Source: Ensifer sp. LC163
GTDB taxonomy: Bacteria > Pseudomonadota > Alphaproteobacteria > Rhizobiales > Rhizobiaceae
Length of the DNA: 64,000 nt
Assembly (NCBI RefSeq): GCF_001695855.1
Contig: NZ_MBSS01000006.1
Coordinates: forward strand, 98,866 to 162,865
Reading direction: 5' to 3'
In this document: one piece after another, positions 55,534 to 64,000 of the stretch
Layout: each line of letters starts with the position of its first letter
Position numbering within the stretch: position 1 is the first letter of the stretch
The notes under the pieces: generated by a model
The model's input: only the letters and a program-made list of their open reading frames with translations
Told to the model about the DNA's origin: nothing
The model's database searches: none
Made by a program: the position numbers and the translations under genes

Positions 55534-56958
55534 TCAGCCGAAATACCGCAAGGCCCTGATGGCGGACCGTACGACGGCAGTCTTCGCCAAGGGCGCATAA
55601 TAGGAGATGACCGCCTGTTTTCCAATCTCGGAAAGGGTCGGATAGGGTGCGACATAGCCGCGAACCTGCTTGAGCGTCATGCCGTTGGCGACCGCAAGCG
55701 ACCACATGTTGATCAGCTCCCCTGCGCTGGCGGCGGCAATGCCGACACCGAGGATGCGTCCACGGCGGCCGACGACGATCTTGATCAGGCCCGCCTCGAT
55801 CCCGTCGGTGCGGGCGCGATCGCTCGTGGCAAGATCGGTCCTGATGATGTCGACGGCGCCGAATTTTTGCCGCGCCTCGGCCTCGCTCAATCCGACCTCG
55901 GCGATTTCCGGATCGGTATAGGTGACCCTCGGCACGATCGCCCTGTTTTCGCGCGCCGGCAGCCGAAACAGCATCTGCTGCAGCACGAGCCGTGCATGGT
56001 AGCTCGCCACATGCGTGAACTGCAGTCCGCCTGCAGCATCGCCGATCGCGTAGACCCGGCGATTGCTGGTCCTGAGATCCGGCCCGACCTCGATGCCCTT
56101 GTCGCTGTAGTCCACACCGGCCGCAGCAAGGCCGAGGGATGCATGGTTCGGACGACGGCCTGCTGCAATCAGGAGATCGCTGCCTTCAACTTGGAAAGCG
56201 CCGCTTCCGTTTTCGCACCGCAGAATGATCCGGCTACCGACGTGTTCGGCCGCCAGGATCGTCGTTGCCTCGTGCAGGACCACGCCCTCGTGCCGAAGCG
56301 CGGCAATGGCGATCGAGGCCAGCTCCGGATCGGCGTCCAAAAGCGCCCGTCGGCTTTCGATGACGGTGACGTCGGCACCGAGCCGGCGATGGGCCTGCGC
56401 CATCTCGATGCCGATCGGTCCCGCACCGACAATGACCAAATGAGCCGGAAGCCGGGTCAGATCGAACAGGGTCTCGTTGGTCAGGAACGGCACGGTTTCC
56501 AGGCCCGGAATGGGAGGGACGGCAGGCGAGGAGCCGGTGGCGATGACGAAACGCCGGGCACGGATAAGGTGATCGCCGGCAGCAACGGTGTTCTCATCGA
56601 CGAACCGGGCGGAGGACTGCAGCACCTCGACGCCGAGCTCGGTAAAGCGCTCGACGCTGTCGTGCGGCGCGATGCCGGCGATGACCGCCTGGATGCGGGC
56701 ATGAAGGCGCTTGTAATCGACGACGGGCTCGCTTGCGGTCAGGCCGAACCCACCCGCCATGCGGATCGCCTGCGCGTGCCTGGCGGCGGCGATCAGCGTC
56801 TTCGACGGCACGCATCCATGGTTCAGGCAATCGCCGCCCATCAGCCCGCGCTCGATCAGCACCACGGGAACGCCGAAGGCAGCGGCGCCCGCCGCCACGG
56901 AAAGTCCGGCGGCACCGCCACCGATCACGCAGATATCCGGATTAATGACCTTCGCCAC
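55534..56958 (-). CDS. Mercuric-reductase-like pyridine nucleotide-disulfide oxidoreductase
   Basis: A 474-residue flavoprotein starting at GTG 56958, 17 bases after the upstream stop. FAD binding is in ICVIGGGAAGLSVA, the redox-active cysteines C44 and C49 in GGDCLNHGCVPSKT, NAD(P) binding in VIVGAGPIGIEMAQ, and the second FAD motif in VYAIGDAAG. The C-terminal HxHPTxxE of lipoamide dehydrogenase reads YVAPYPTLSE, so the catalytic histidine is replaced by tyrosine. MerA's terminal cysteine pair and heavy-metal domain are absent. The substrate is therefore unknown. It follows a TVP38-type gene in one operon. Confidence 0.83.
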   Translation of the reverse strand: MAKVINPDICVIGGGAAGLSVAAGAAAFGVPVVLIERGLMGGDCLNHGCVPSKTLIAAARHAQAIRMAGGFGLTASEPVVDYKRLHARIQAVIAGIAPHDSVERFTELGVEVLQSSARFVDENTVAAGDHLIRARRFVIATGSSPAVPPIPGLETVPFLTNETLFDLTRLPAHLVIVGAGPIGIEMAQAHRRLGADVTVIESRRALLDADPELASIAIAALRHEGVVLHEATTILAAEHVGSRIILRCENGSGAFQVEGSDLLIAAGRRPNHASLGLAAAGVDYSDKGIEVGPDLRTSNRRVYAIGDAAGGLQFTHVASYHARLVLQQMLFRLPARENRAIVPRVTYTDPEIAEVGLSEAEARQKFGAVDIIRTDLATSDRARTDGIEAGLIKIVVGRRGRILGVGIAAASAGELINMWSLAVANGMTLKQVRGYVAPYPTLSEIGKQAVISYYAPLAKTAVVRSAIRALRYFG

Positions 56959-56974
56959 GCCTGCCCCACGCCCG

Positions 56975-57775
56975 TCAAACAGCCTTGCGGCGCGACCATA
57001 CTCGCTTGAAGACGAGTGGCAATGCCGCAATGAGCGCAAGTGCCACAAGCGCCAAAGTCAACTTCGGCGTGGCGAAATCCGAGAATGACAGCTCGCGACC
57101 GGCAGCGGTCGAGCGGGCAATCACCTCGTCGAGCCCGCCGCCGAGCCAGGCATAGGCGAAGGTGGCGGGAATGATGCCGATCAAGGTTGCCATCGCGAAC
57201 GTCCTCAATCTCACCTCGAAAAAAGCCGGCGCGATGTTGACGATGAAGAAGGGAAAGACCGGCGCCAGCCGCAGGACGAGAAGATAGAGAAACGCATTGC
57301 GGCAGAACCCATCGGAAAAACGCGCGAGAAACGGCCCGGCGCGCCGCCGCAAGAGATCACCGAACACGCTGCGGGCCGCCAGAAACAACAGGCATGAGCC
57401 GAGCGTCGCGGCAGCAACGACGAGAAGACCGCCACCGGCATACCCGAAGAGAAAGCCGGCAAAGATCGTCAGAACCGAGGCGGCTGGGACCGAGAAGGCA
57501 ACCACCGCGACATAGACGAGGAAAAACAGACCGGCCGCCTGAAGCGGATAGGCTTCGACATAGAGGCGCAACGCCTCGCGGTGATGGACGAGTGCGCTCA
57601 GCGAGAGATAACGCTGAAGACCGAAGGCGTAGGCGGCAAAACCGCCGGCGACAAGCAGGGCCAACAGCACCAGGCGCCACGCGATCTTGCCGCGGTCTTC
57701 GGGCGAGCCCCCGTCAAGCGCCTGCGGCGGCGTTGGGCGGGCATCCCCGGCTCTGTTGATGGCGCTTCGGTGCAT
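56975..57775 (-). CDS. TVP38/TMEM64 (DedA-like) membrane protein
   Basis: A 266-residue polytopic membrane protein of the SNARE-associated/VTT family. The signature region reads FSVPAASVLTIFAGFLFG and GSCLLFLAARSVFGDLLRRR, followed by LRLAPVFPFFIVNIAPAFFE and IGIIPATFAYAWLGGGLDE. Related DedA/VTT proteins act in lipid scrambling or envelope homeostasis. The start at 57775 (MHRSAINRAGDARP) precedes the first helix near residue 35. It is directly upstream of the flavoprotein gene, a pairing I recall from other bacteria. Confidence 0.85.
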   Translation of the reverse strand: MHRSAINRAGDARPTPPQALDGGSPEDRGKIAWRLVLLALLVAGGFAAYAFGLQRYLSLSALVHHREALRLYVEAYPLQAAGLFFLVYVAVVAFSVPAASVLTIFAGFLFGYAGGGLLVVAAATLGSCLLFLAARSVFGDLLRRRAGPFLARFSDGFCRNAFLYLLVLRLAPVFPFFIVNIAPAFFEVRLRTFAMATLIGIIPATFAYAWLGGGLDEVIARSTAAGRELSFSDFATPKLTLALVALALIAALPLVFKRVWSRRKAV

Positions 57776-57956
57776 GTGATTTCGTTTCTTGGAAAACTCT
57801 GTCCTTGCAGTATCGGGAATCCATACCGGGCACCAATAACGAATGGTCGCGTCGCAAAACGTCAGCGTGAACGGACCGACAAGACAACTCACGTTGCCGT
57901 GACACAACAGTCGCGGCGGCGGCACCCCTGCCTTGATCGCAGTTTTTCCAGGGAAA

Positions 57957-57989
57957 ACGCCCGCGGAGACGTCAGTCGTCCGCGGGCGT
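57957..57989 (-). terminator. Terminator after the chemoreceptor gene
   Basis: ACGCCCGCGGA pairs with TCCGCGGGCGT around an 11-base loop, followed on the minus strand by TTTT. It lies 31 bases past the receptor stop. Confidence 0.8.
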
Positions 57990-58019
57990 CAATGGTTGCG
58001 ATCCGTCAAACCGGTCGGA

Positions 58020-60023
58020 TCAGAACTCTTCCCAGTTGTCCCTGGCGACGGCAGCCGAGGATCCGCCGCTGAAGGCGCGGGCGACGTTGCCCATCATCCG
58101 GCGCGCGGGCGATTCCACCGGACGGCTGGTTTCCCTGGCCGGCGCAATCGTGCGCGCCGCCGCAGCGCCATCGAGCTTGAAGTAGGCGATCAGGCTCGCC
58201 AGGTTGTTGGCTTCCGCCGACAGCTTGTGGGTCGCGGCATTGGCCTCTTCCACCATGGCGGCGTTCTGCTGAGTGACCTGGTCCATCTGGTTGACGGCGG
58301 TGCTGACTTCGCCGAGACCGGTCGACTGCTCGCGCGCAGCCGTGGCGATCGAGTGGATATGATCGTTGATCTTGAGCACGCGCTCCTCGATCTCGCCAAG
58401 CGCCGAGCCGGTCTCCTGCACGAGCCGGACGCCGGTTGCGACTTCCGAGCCAGACTTCGAGATCAGGGCCTTGATGTCCTTGGCGGCACTCGCCGCCCGC
58501 TGGGCCAGCTCGCGCACTTCCTGGGCGACGACGGCAAAGCCCTTGCCGGCATCACCGGCACGCGCCGCCTCGACGCCGGCGTTGAGCGCCAGCAGGTTGG
58601 TCTGGAAGGCGATCTCGTCGATGACGTTGGTGATCTGGCCGATCTCGCTCGATGCCTGCTCGATCCGGCCCATCGCCTCGACCGCATTGCGCACGACAGC
58701 GGCGGATTCGGCAGCGCTTTCCTTGGCTTCGTTGACCATCACGGTCGCTTCCTGCGCCCGCTCGGTCGAGCTCCTGACGGCCACGGTAATCTCGTCGAGA
58801 GCGGCGGACGTCTCTTCAAGGGCGGCGGCCTGCTGCTCGGTGCGCTTCGACAGATCATCGGCGGCAGAGCGAAGCTCGGACGAATTGCCGTTGATCGAGT
58901 CCGTGGTGACACGCACTTCGCGCAGCGTCTTCTGCAAGGTCGACAACGTTTCGTTGACGTTCTTCTGCAGCTCGGCGAAGGCGCCCTGGAAATGACCGTT
59001 CATGCTCTGTGTCAGGTCGCCGCCAGCAAGGCTGGCGATGACGCGGCGCGTTTCGGCAATGCCGGCATCGACGCTGCCGACAAGTTCGTTGACGCTCGAC
59101 GCAAAGCGGTTGAGATCGTCGTTCTCGTAATCCTTGCCGATGCGCTTGGTGAAGTCGCCGGCGGCCGCAGCCGAGACGACGACACCGATGCTCGTCTGCA
59201 GATCGGCGCTCTTTTCGCGCAGCGCCGCTTCCTGGGCGTTGAGATCGCGAACGGCAAGGCCGTTCTGCTTGAAGATCTGCACAGCCGCAGCCATTTCGCC
59301 GATTTCGTCCTTGCGATCGGCAAAGGGCACGTCGGCGGAAAGGTCGCCGCCGGCCAGCAGCTTCATCTTGCCGGTGAGGTCGAGGATCGGCCGGCTCAGA
59401 TGGTTGGTGCCGATGTAGAAGGCGGTGCCGATACCAACGGCAAGCCCGAGCCCGGCGATGCCGAGAATGATGACGATGACCGAACGCTCGAACGAGGCGA
59501 TGTCAGCCTTGACGGTCTCGAGCGTTGCAAGGTTGGCTTCGACGACGGCGTCGATCTCGGCCTGGAACGCCTTGCGGTTGGCGCGGTTGGCATCGGTGTT
59601 GCCCTGTTCGTTGGCCGCCTTCGGAGAAACCTCCTGGCCGAGACGCGCTGTTTCGACGCGGAACGTCTTGAACTCCTCGGCGCGCTTGGTCAGCGCATCG
59701 AACGAGGCGAGCGTTTCGGCCGGCACGAGCGGGCGCCATTCCTTGAACAGCGTATCGATCTTTTCGAGGTTCTTCAGAATGCCCTCTGCAAAGGGCTTTG
59801 CTTTTTCGATGGTCGGCGCTGCGTAAATCCCGCGCGCTTCCATGACGACGCCGGTCACCAGTCGATTGAGGTGCTCGCCGTTGAAGGCGCGCTCCGAAGC
59901 GTTCTGATACTGATGGAACCGATTGTTGTATTGAGAAACGACCAGCAGCGACATGCCTGTCACCGCGATCGCCAGGAGGCTCATCACCCCGACGATCAGA
60001 TTGATCTTACCACGTATTTTCAT
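58020..60023 (-). CDS. Methyl-accepting chemotaxis protein
   Basis: A 667-residue chemoreceptor. TM1 is about 9-30, a helical periplasmic domain covers about 32-185, and TM2 is about 186-208. A HAMP domain ([20 protein letters not shown]) and a second HAMP-like segment (about 300-350) follow. The signalling hairpin tip [20 protein letters not shown] is intact, as are flanking methylation helices. The C-terminus is NWEEF, a CheR/CheB-tether pentapeptide. The ligand is unknown. It is an orphan with no che genes nearby. The start at 60023 ([12 protein letters not shown]) places the first helix normally. Confidence 0.93.
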   Translation of the reverse strand: MKIRGKINLIVGVMSLLAIAVTGMSLLVVSQYNNRFHQYQNASERAFNGEHLNRLVTGVVMEARGIYAAPTIEKAKPFAEGILKNLEKIDTLFKEWRPLVPAETLASFDALTKRAEEFKTFRVETARLGQEVSPKAANEQGNTDANRANRKAFQAEIDAVVEANLATLETVKADIASFERSVIVIILGIAGLGLAVGIGTAFYIGTNHLSRPILDLTGKMKLLAGGDLSADVPFADRKDEIGEMAAAVQIFKQNGLAVRDLNAQEAALREKSADLQTSIGVVVSAAAAGDFTKRIGKDYENDDLNRFASSVNELVGSVDAGIAETRRVIASLAGGDLTQSMNGHFQGAFAELQKNVNETLSTLQKTLREVRVTTDSINGNSSELRSAADDLSKRTEQQAAALEETSAALDEITVAVRSSTERAQEATVMVNEAKESAAESAAVVRNAVEAMGRIEQASSEIGQITNVIDEIAFQTNLLALNAGVEAARAGDAGKGFAVVAQEVRELAQRAASAAKDIKALISKSGSEVATGVRLVQETGSALGEIEERVLKINDHIHSIATAAREQSTGLGEVSTAVNQMDQVTQQNAAMVEEANAATHKLSAEANNLASLIAYFKLDGAAAARTIAPARETSRPVESPARRMMGNVARAFSGGSSAAVARDNWEEF

Positions 60024-60260
60024 CCCTGCCTCCACGACACCGCAAGACTTGTCCGGTTATCGGAAGGGTCGCGGCCTCATTGCACCACAGCCACGCTAAA
60101 ATATGCATGGTTAATAAAGATCGCCGTGGACAGCCGGCATTCTGGGGAGTGCCGGTTAGCGCTCTGTTTACCAGTCTGAGATAGCGGGTTGCGCGTGCGA
60201 AATCGGCCTGCCACGGAGAACGGGATCCGATCACTTTTGCCCATCGAACGGGCCGCATGA

Positions 60261-60289
60261 TTGACTTTCCGGGAAATTTGCCTTTATAA
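60261..60289 (+). promoter_or_regulatory. Sigma70-type promoter of rpmH-rnpA
   Basis: TTGACT and TTATAA separated by 17 bases, 116 bases before rpmH. This lies in the 381-base divergent region 60024-60404, in which nothing else was recognised. Confidence 0.65.
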
Positions 60290-60404
60290 GCCGCCCACGT
60301 CCGGCCAAGCCTGCCTGCCCGACAGGCGGAGCTATGTCTGGAACGTAAACGCTCCTTGCTACAGGCAAACCCAAGAAGGGCCGCACACCGCGGTATTAAA
60401 ATAA

Positions 60405-60539
60405 ATGAAGCGTACTTACCAACCGTCCAAGCTTGTTCGCAAGCGCCGTCACGGCTTCCGTGCACGCATGTCCACCAAGGGTGGCCAGAAGGTCCTCGCA
60501 GCCCGCCGGGCTCGTGGCCGCAAGCGTCTTTCGGCTTAA
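60405..60539 (+). CDS. rpmH: Ribosomal protein bL34
   Basis: A 44-residue ribosomal protein, [20 protein letters not shown] then [20 protein letters not shown] and RLSA. This is the full canonical bL34 of the large subunit. It heads the conserved rpmH-rnpA-yidC-engB cluster. Confidence 0.98.
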   Translation: MKRTYQPSKLVRKRRHGFRARMSTKGGQKVLAARRARGRKRLSA

Positions 60540-60571
60540 GCCGAAGTTGCCCGAAACCAGTGTCCGGGCAC

Positions 60572-60958
60572 ATGACGTCAGATAAAGACAAAACGACTGT
60601 CGGGCGGCTGAAAAGCCGTCCGCAGTTTTTGGCCGTTCGGGCAGGAGAAAGCCGTAGAGGCCCGCTGTTTCTCCTCGAAGTGCTCGACCGCAACGATCCG
60701 GAGGGCGAAGCCCGCGTCGGCTTCACCGTTACCAAGAAACACGGCAATGCCGTCGAGCGAAACCGGATGCGCCGACGCCTGAAAGAGGCGGTGCGGCTTT
60801 CCGCCGGGTTTGCAATGAAACCCGGACACGACTATGTGATTGTCGCGCGACGCGATCTCCTGAATGCCCCCTTTCACGCCTTGACCCGGGGGCTTGGCGA
60901 GCGCATCGAAAACAAGCCGAAACAGAAGCGGCCGCCGGCCGGTTCCAGGAAACAATGA
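60572..60958 (+). CDS. rnpA: Ribonuclease P protein component
   Basis: A 128-residue basic protein. The family signature is [20 protein letters not shown], with [15 protein letters not shown] at the N-terminal RNA/leader-binding part and DYVIVARRD near the C-terminus. It is the protein cofactor of the RNase P ribozyme that trims tRNA 5' ends. It starts 32 bases after rpmH. Confidence 0.95.
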   Translation: MTSDKDKTTVGRLKSRPQFLAVRAGESRRGPLFLLEVLDRNDPEGEARVGFTVTKKHGNAVERNRMRRRLKEAVRLSAGFAMKPGHDYVIVARRDLLNAPFHALTRGLGERIENKPKQKRPPAGSRKQ

Positions 60959-62754
60959 TGGAAAAAAACCGCAACTATTTCGTGGCGATTGGCCTGTCCG
61001 TGCTGATCCTCGTCGCCTGGCAGTTCCTTTACGTCAATCCGAAGATGGAAAAGGAACGCATCGCTGCGGAAGCGCTGCAGGCCCAGCAGGCTCAGCAGGC
61101 CCAATCGCAGCCGGGTACAACGGCCCAGCAGCCGGCGACCGGTCAGGCCCTGCCTGGCGGCACAGTTCCGGGAACGGGCGAAAACCGCGACCAGGCGCTG
61201 GCGAAGTCGGCCCGCGTTGCAATCGACACCCCGGCGGTTTCCGGTTCCATCAACCTGACCGGCGCACGCTTCGACGACCTCAAGCTCAAGGCCTACCACG
61301 AGACCGTCAGCAAGCAGAGCCCGATCATCACCCTGTTCAGCCCGGCCGAGACCACCGACGGCTACTTCACCGAAATCGGCTATGTCGGCGATGCGGCAAG
61401 CGGCAGCGTGCCCGGCCCGCAGACCGTCTGGACGCTTTCGGGCGGCGACAAGCTGACGCCTTCGACCCCGGTGACCCTCAGCTACACCAACGACAAGGGC
61501 ATCACCTTCAACCGGACGATCTCGGTCGACGAACGCTACATGTTCCAGGTGGTCGACAGCATCAAGAACGGTACGACTGAGCCGGTGTCGCTGTCGTCCT
61601 ACGGCCGCGTGACGCGCTTCAACAAGCCGACGACGCCGAGCGTCTACGTTCTGCATGAAGGCTTCATCGGCGTCATCGGCGATCATGGCCTGCAGGAAGT
61701 CGGCTACTCGAAGATCGAGGACGATAAGGCGATCGAGCCGGGCAAGGCGACCGGCGGCTGGCTCGGCATCACCGATAAATATTGGGCTGCAGCGGTCGTT
61801 CCGCCGCAGGCAACGCCTTACGAGACCCGCTTCTCGCACTTCACCGACGGCCGCGCCCGCTACCAGAGCGACTACAAGAGCGACGCAATCACGATTGCGG
61901 CCGGTCAGTCCTCGGAACTCAAGAACCTCGTTTTTGCCGGCGCCAAGGAAGTTCCCGTCGTCGACAACTATGAAGCCGCCTATTCTATCCCCAACTTCGA
62001 CAAGCTGATCGACTGGGGCTGGTTCTACTTCATCACCAAGCCGATGTTCAAAATGATGGATTACTTCTTCCGTCTGTTCGGCAATTTCGGCATCGCCATC
62101 CTGACGACCACGATCGTCGTCAAGCTTCTGTTCTTCCCGCTCGCCAACAAGCAATACGCTTCGATGGCGAACATGAAGAAGGTTCAGCCGAAGATGGAAG
62201 AACTGAAGAAGAAGTTCGGCGACGACCGCATGGGCCTGCAGCAGGCGATGATGCAGCTCTACAAGGAAGAGAAGATCAACCCGCTCGCCGGCTGCTGGCC
62301 GATCCTCATCCAGATCCCGGTGTTCTTTGCGCTCTACAAGGTGATCTACATCACCATCGAGATGCGGCACGCGCCGTTCTTCGGCTGGATCCACGACCTG
62401 TCTGCGCCGGATCCGACGACGCTCTTCAACCTCTTCGGCCTCCTGCCGTTCGACGCACCGTCCTTCCTGCATCTCGGCGTCTGGCCGATCATCATGGGCG
62501 TCACCATGTTCGTGCAGATGCGCATGAACCCGACGCCTCCGGATCCGACCCAGGCGATGCTGTTTACCTGGATGCCCGTGGTCTTCACCTTCATGCTGGC
62601 ATCGTTCCCGGCTGGTCTGGTGATCTACTGGGCCTGGAACAACACGCTTTCGGTGCTGCAGCAGTCGATCATCATGAAGCGCCAGGGCGTGAAGATCGAA
62701 CTGTTCGACAATCTGAAGAACCTGTTCTCGAAGAAACCCAAGCCGGCGGAGTGA
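60958..62754 (+). CDS. yidC: Membrane protein insertase YidC
   Basis: A 598-residue YidC/Oxa1/Alb3 insertase. The N-terminal helix is [21 protein letters not shown] Gln/Ala-rich linker and a large periplasmic P1 domain (about 90-345) follow. The conserved five-helix core begins at WGWFYFITKPMFKMMDYFFR, with KKVQPKMEELKKKFGDDRMG as the cytoplasmic C1 hairpin. ATG 60958 shares a base with the rnpA stop and has AGGA at a good distance; the ATG one codon earlier is possible. Confidence 0.96.
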   Translation: MEKNRNYFVAIGLSVLILVAWQFLYVNPKMEKERIAAEALQAQQAQQAQSQPGTTAQQPATGQALPGGTVPGTGENRDQALAKSARVAIDTPAVSGSINLTGARFDDLKLKAYHETVSKQSPIITLFSPAETTDGYFTEIGYVGDAASGSVPGPQTVWTLSGGDKLTPSTPVTLSYTNDKGITFNRTISVDERYMFQVVDSIKNGTTEPVSLSSYGRVTRFNKPTTPSVYVLHEGFIGVIGDHGLQEVGYSKIEDDKAIEPGKATGGWLGITDKYWAAAVVPPQATPYETRFSHFTDGRARYQSDYKSDAITIAAGQSSELKNLVFAGAKEVPVVDNYEAAYSIPNFDKLIDWGWFYFITKPMFKMMDYFFRLFGNFGIAILTTTIVVKLLFFPLANKQYASMANMKKVQPKMEELKKKFGDDRMGLQQAMMQLYKEEKINPLAGCWPILIQIPVFFALYKVIYITIEMRHAPFFGWIHDLSAPDPTTLFNLFGLLPFDAPSFLHLGVWPIIMGVTMFVQMRMNPTPPDPTQAMLFTWMPVVFTFMLASFPAGLVIYWAWNNTLSVLQQSIIMKRQGVKIELFDNLKNLFSKKPKPAE

Positions 62755-62776
62755 CGCCGGCAAACCAAGCCTTCAA

Positions 62777-62810
62777 AAGGCCCCGGACCTTAAAGGTCCG
62801 GGGCCTTTTT
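62777..62810 (+). terminator. Terminator after yidC
   Basis: AAGGCCCCGGACCT-TAA-AGGTCCGGGGCCTT is a 14-bp perfect stem followed by TTT. It separates yidC from engB. Confidence 0.88.
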
Positions 62811-62948
62811 GTTCGTCCCGCTGTTCTCATCGGCGAACGGCTGCCCCGGTAAATCCGGCCGGTTCGTTAGCTGCGCCGTGCCGAAAGCTTGACATCGCCG
62901 GCCAAAACCGTGAAGCCAAGGCCAATCTTGACGAAGGAATGAAGACCG

Positions 62949-63602
62949 ATGGCCGACACAAAGACAAAAGACGACAAGCCGCTGTTCGGCCGGCCGTGGA
63001 TTTTCATTCGCGGCGTCCCGGCGATGAAGTTCCTGCCGCCGGAAGGGCCGACCGAAATCGCCTTCGCGGGCCGCTCCAATGTCGGCAAGTCGTCACTGAT
63101 CAATGCGCTGGTCGGCCAAAGGGGACTGGCGCGCACATCCAACACCCCCGGACGCACTCAGGAACTCAACTATTTCGTGCCCGACGGCTATTCCGGCGAA
63201 GCGGGCGACCTGCCGCCGATGGCGCTGGTCGACATGCCCGGCTACGGCTATGCCCAGGCACCGAAGGAGCAGGTGGATGCCTGGACCAAGCTGGTGTTCG
63301 ACTACCTGCGCGGCCGCGCGACGCTGAAGCGCGTCTATGTGCTGATCGACTCCCGCCACGGCATCAAGAAGAACGACGAGGACGTGCTGTCGCTGCTCGA
63401 CAAGGCAGCCGTCTCCTACCAGATCATCCTGACCAAGACGGACAAGATCAAGGCCGCCGGCGTGCCGCGGCTGGTTGCCGAGACGCTCGAGAAGATCAAG
63501 AAGCATCCCGCCGCGTTTCCCGAGGTGCTGTCGACCTCGTCGGAGAAGGGTGAAGGCATCGACGAGCTTCGCGCGACGATCGAGCTTGCGCTTTCGCGCT
63601 GA
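62949..63602 (+). CDS. engB: Ribosome biogenesis GTP-binding protein EngB (YihA/YsxC)
   Basis: A 217-residue circularly compact GTPase required for 50S assembly. G1 is [10 protein letters not shown], the switch I threonine is in [11 protein letters not shown]3 is VDMPGYG, G4 is TKTDK and G5 is STSSEKG. It follows yidC as in other alphaproteobacteria, but a strong terminator lies between them, so it probably has its own promoter within 62811-62948. Confidence 0.95.
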   Translation: MADTKTKDDKPLFGRPWIFIRGVPAMKFLPPEGPTEIAFAGRSNVGKSSLINALVGQRGLARTSNTPGRTQELNYFVPDGYSGEAGDLPPMALVDMPGYGYAQAPKEQVDAWTKLVFDYLRGRATLKRVYVLIDSRHGIKKNDEDVLSLLDKAAVSYQIILTKTDKIKAAGVPRLVAETLEKIKKHPAAFPEVLSTSSEKGEGIDELRATIELALSR

Positions 63603-63621
63603 GAGCGACAATCGCCCTCCT

Positions 63622-63683
63622 GCATAATTCCTTAAATCGGAATCGATTTAAGGCGAAAATTATGCGGCACGGTTAAAGCGTTA
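63622..63683. repeat. RIME1-type element, copy D (inverted, interrupted)
   Basis: The palindrome GCATAATTCCTTAAATCG-GAAT-CGATTTAAGG…ATTATGC (63622-63665) equals the second palindrome of the other copies. It is followed by GGTTAAAGCGTTA, the reverse of the spacer seen in copy A. Similarity stops at 63683, before the expected first palindrome. Confidence 0.7.
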
Positions 63684-64000
63684 GGTACATTCTATTTTCA
63701 AGTGCGACATGCCAATGATTTCAATGGCTTCCCCTTGGAGATTTTGGAATGTCCCGACGCTATTCGCAGCTGAATCGGGCCGATCGCCGCCGCCTCTTCC
63801 ACTTTGTCGAACGTAAACTGCCGATCAAAGAAATGGCGCGCCAACTCGGTCGTCATCGATCGACGATCTATCGTGAGATCCGACGCAACACATTCCACGA
63901 TCGCGAGCTGCCCGACTATAGCGGTTACTTCCCAACAGTTGCTGACGACATCCGCAAAGAGCGGCGACAGCGTTTGAGGAAGCTTGTGCGGCACCGGCAA
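63684..64000 (+). mobile_element. IS30-family insertion sequence, left end (partial)
   Basis: The sequence changes abruptly from RIME1 to GGTACATTCTATTTTCAAGT, which looks like a terminal inverted repeat of the IS30 type. A transposase gene starts 65 bases later and runs off the window. The exact left boundary may differ by a few bases, as the target duplication cannot be checked without the right end. Confidence 0.65.
63749..64000 (+). CDS. IS30-family transposase, N-terminal part
   Basis: 84 residues are visible before the window ends. The start MSRRYSQLNRADRRRLFHFV is followed by the helix-turn-helix IKEMARQLGRHRSTIYREIR typical of IS30 transposases, which bind the element's terminal repeats. 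The DDE catalytic domain is beyond the window. Codon use is a little less GC-rich than in the neighbouring housekeeping genes, as expected of a mobile gene. Confidence 0.88.
   Translation, partial: MSRRYSQLNRADRRRLFHFVERKLPIKEMARQLGRHRSTIYREIRRNTFHDRELPDYSGYFPTVADDIRKERRQRLRKLVRHRQ

Noticed and set aside
57933..60179. A 748-residue plus-strand open frame opposite the chemoreceptor
   Set aside because: It mirrors the alanine/glutamate-rich receptor sequence; the receptor domains are intact on the minus strand.
1..64000. CRISPR array, prophage, rRNA operon or secondary-metabolite cluster
   Set aside because: No regularly spaced repeats, phage structural genes, rRNA sequence or modular biosynthetic genes were seen.

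Overview
The window is a 64-kb piece of chromosome from a GC-rich alphaproteobacterium of the Rhizobiaceae, most likely Sinorhizobium/Ensifer or a close relative. The basis is gene content and order: gcrA, then phoR-pstSCAB-phoU-phoB with ppk2 beside phoR; pgi, fructokinase, pyrE and pyrC; the frcBCAK fructose transporter; and a clr-cyaD1-spdA cAMP cluster next to putA. These match the S. meliloti chromosome as I remember it. RIME1-type and REP-type rhizobial intergenic repeats agree. No rRNA operon, CRISPR array, prophage or replication origin was seen.

Layout. 1-9121: end of gcrA, then the phosphate module on the minus strand (phoR, pstS, pstC, pstA, pstB, phoU, phoB) and a polyphosphate kinase (ppk2) diverging from phoR. 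9174-14675: an unrecognised membrane protein, a nitronate monooxygenase-like gene behind a strong palindromic operator, tRNA-Thr(CGT), a small hypothetical gene, an MFS exporter and a decayed alpha/beta hydrolase. 14718-22767: a complete kdp high-affinity K+ operon (a 27-aa microprotein, kdpF, A, B, C, D, E). 23008-31914: an AI-2E-type permease, an MFS exporter, fadD with an operator resembling that of the nitronate monooxygenase, pgi, a lipoprotein, a DUF2975/XRE pair and fructokinase. 31976-39739: pyrE, pyrC, then frcBCAK with the divergent ROK regulator frcR and an RbsD/FucU-like gene.

39754-46138 holds DoxX, then a cAMP signalling module: the Crp-like regulator Clr, a CHASE2 receptor adenylate cyclase, a FecR-domain protein, a secreted Sel1-repeat protein and a SpdA-type phosphodiesterase. 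A symmetrical TGTT-N8-AACA site precedes the Sel1 gene. 46328-53580: putA and small metabolic or housekeeping genes (IMPACT family, aldo/keto reductase, DUF1810, YbaK family) plus a 34-aa membrane microprotein. 53794-60023: tRNA-Arg(ACG), an orphan histidine kinase, a pyridine-nucleotide disulfide oxidoreductase paired with a TVP38-type membrane protein, and an orphan chemotaxis receptor with a CheR-tether pentapeptide. 60405-63602: the conserved rpmH-rnpA-yidC-engB cluster. The window ends inside an IS30-family transposase that appears to have inserted into a RIME1 repeat.

Most of the window is core chromosome. The best leads are the cAMP module with its candidate Clr site, the operator motif shared by two metabolic genes, the IS30 insertion in a RIME1 palindrome, the decayed hydrolase, three microproteins, and a flavoprotein that keeps the redox cysteines but lacks the usual catalytic histidine. 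Nothing here is clearly a new multi-gene defence or biosynthetic system. Gene identities come from reading translated motifs and from memory of these families; no database search was run.
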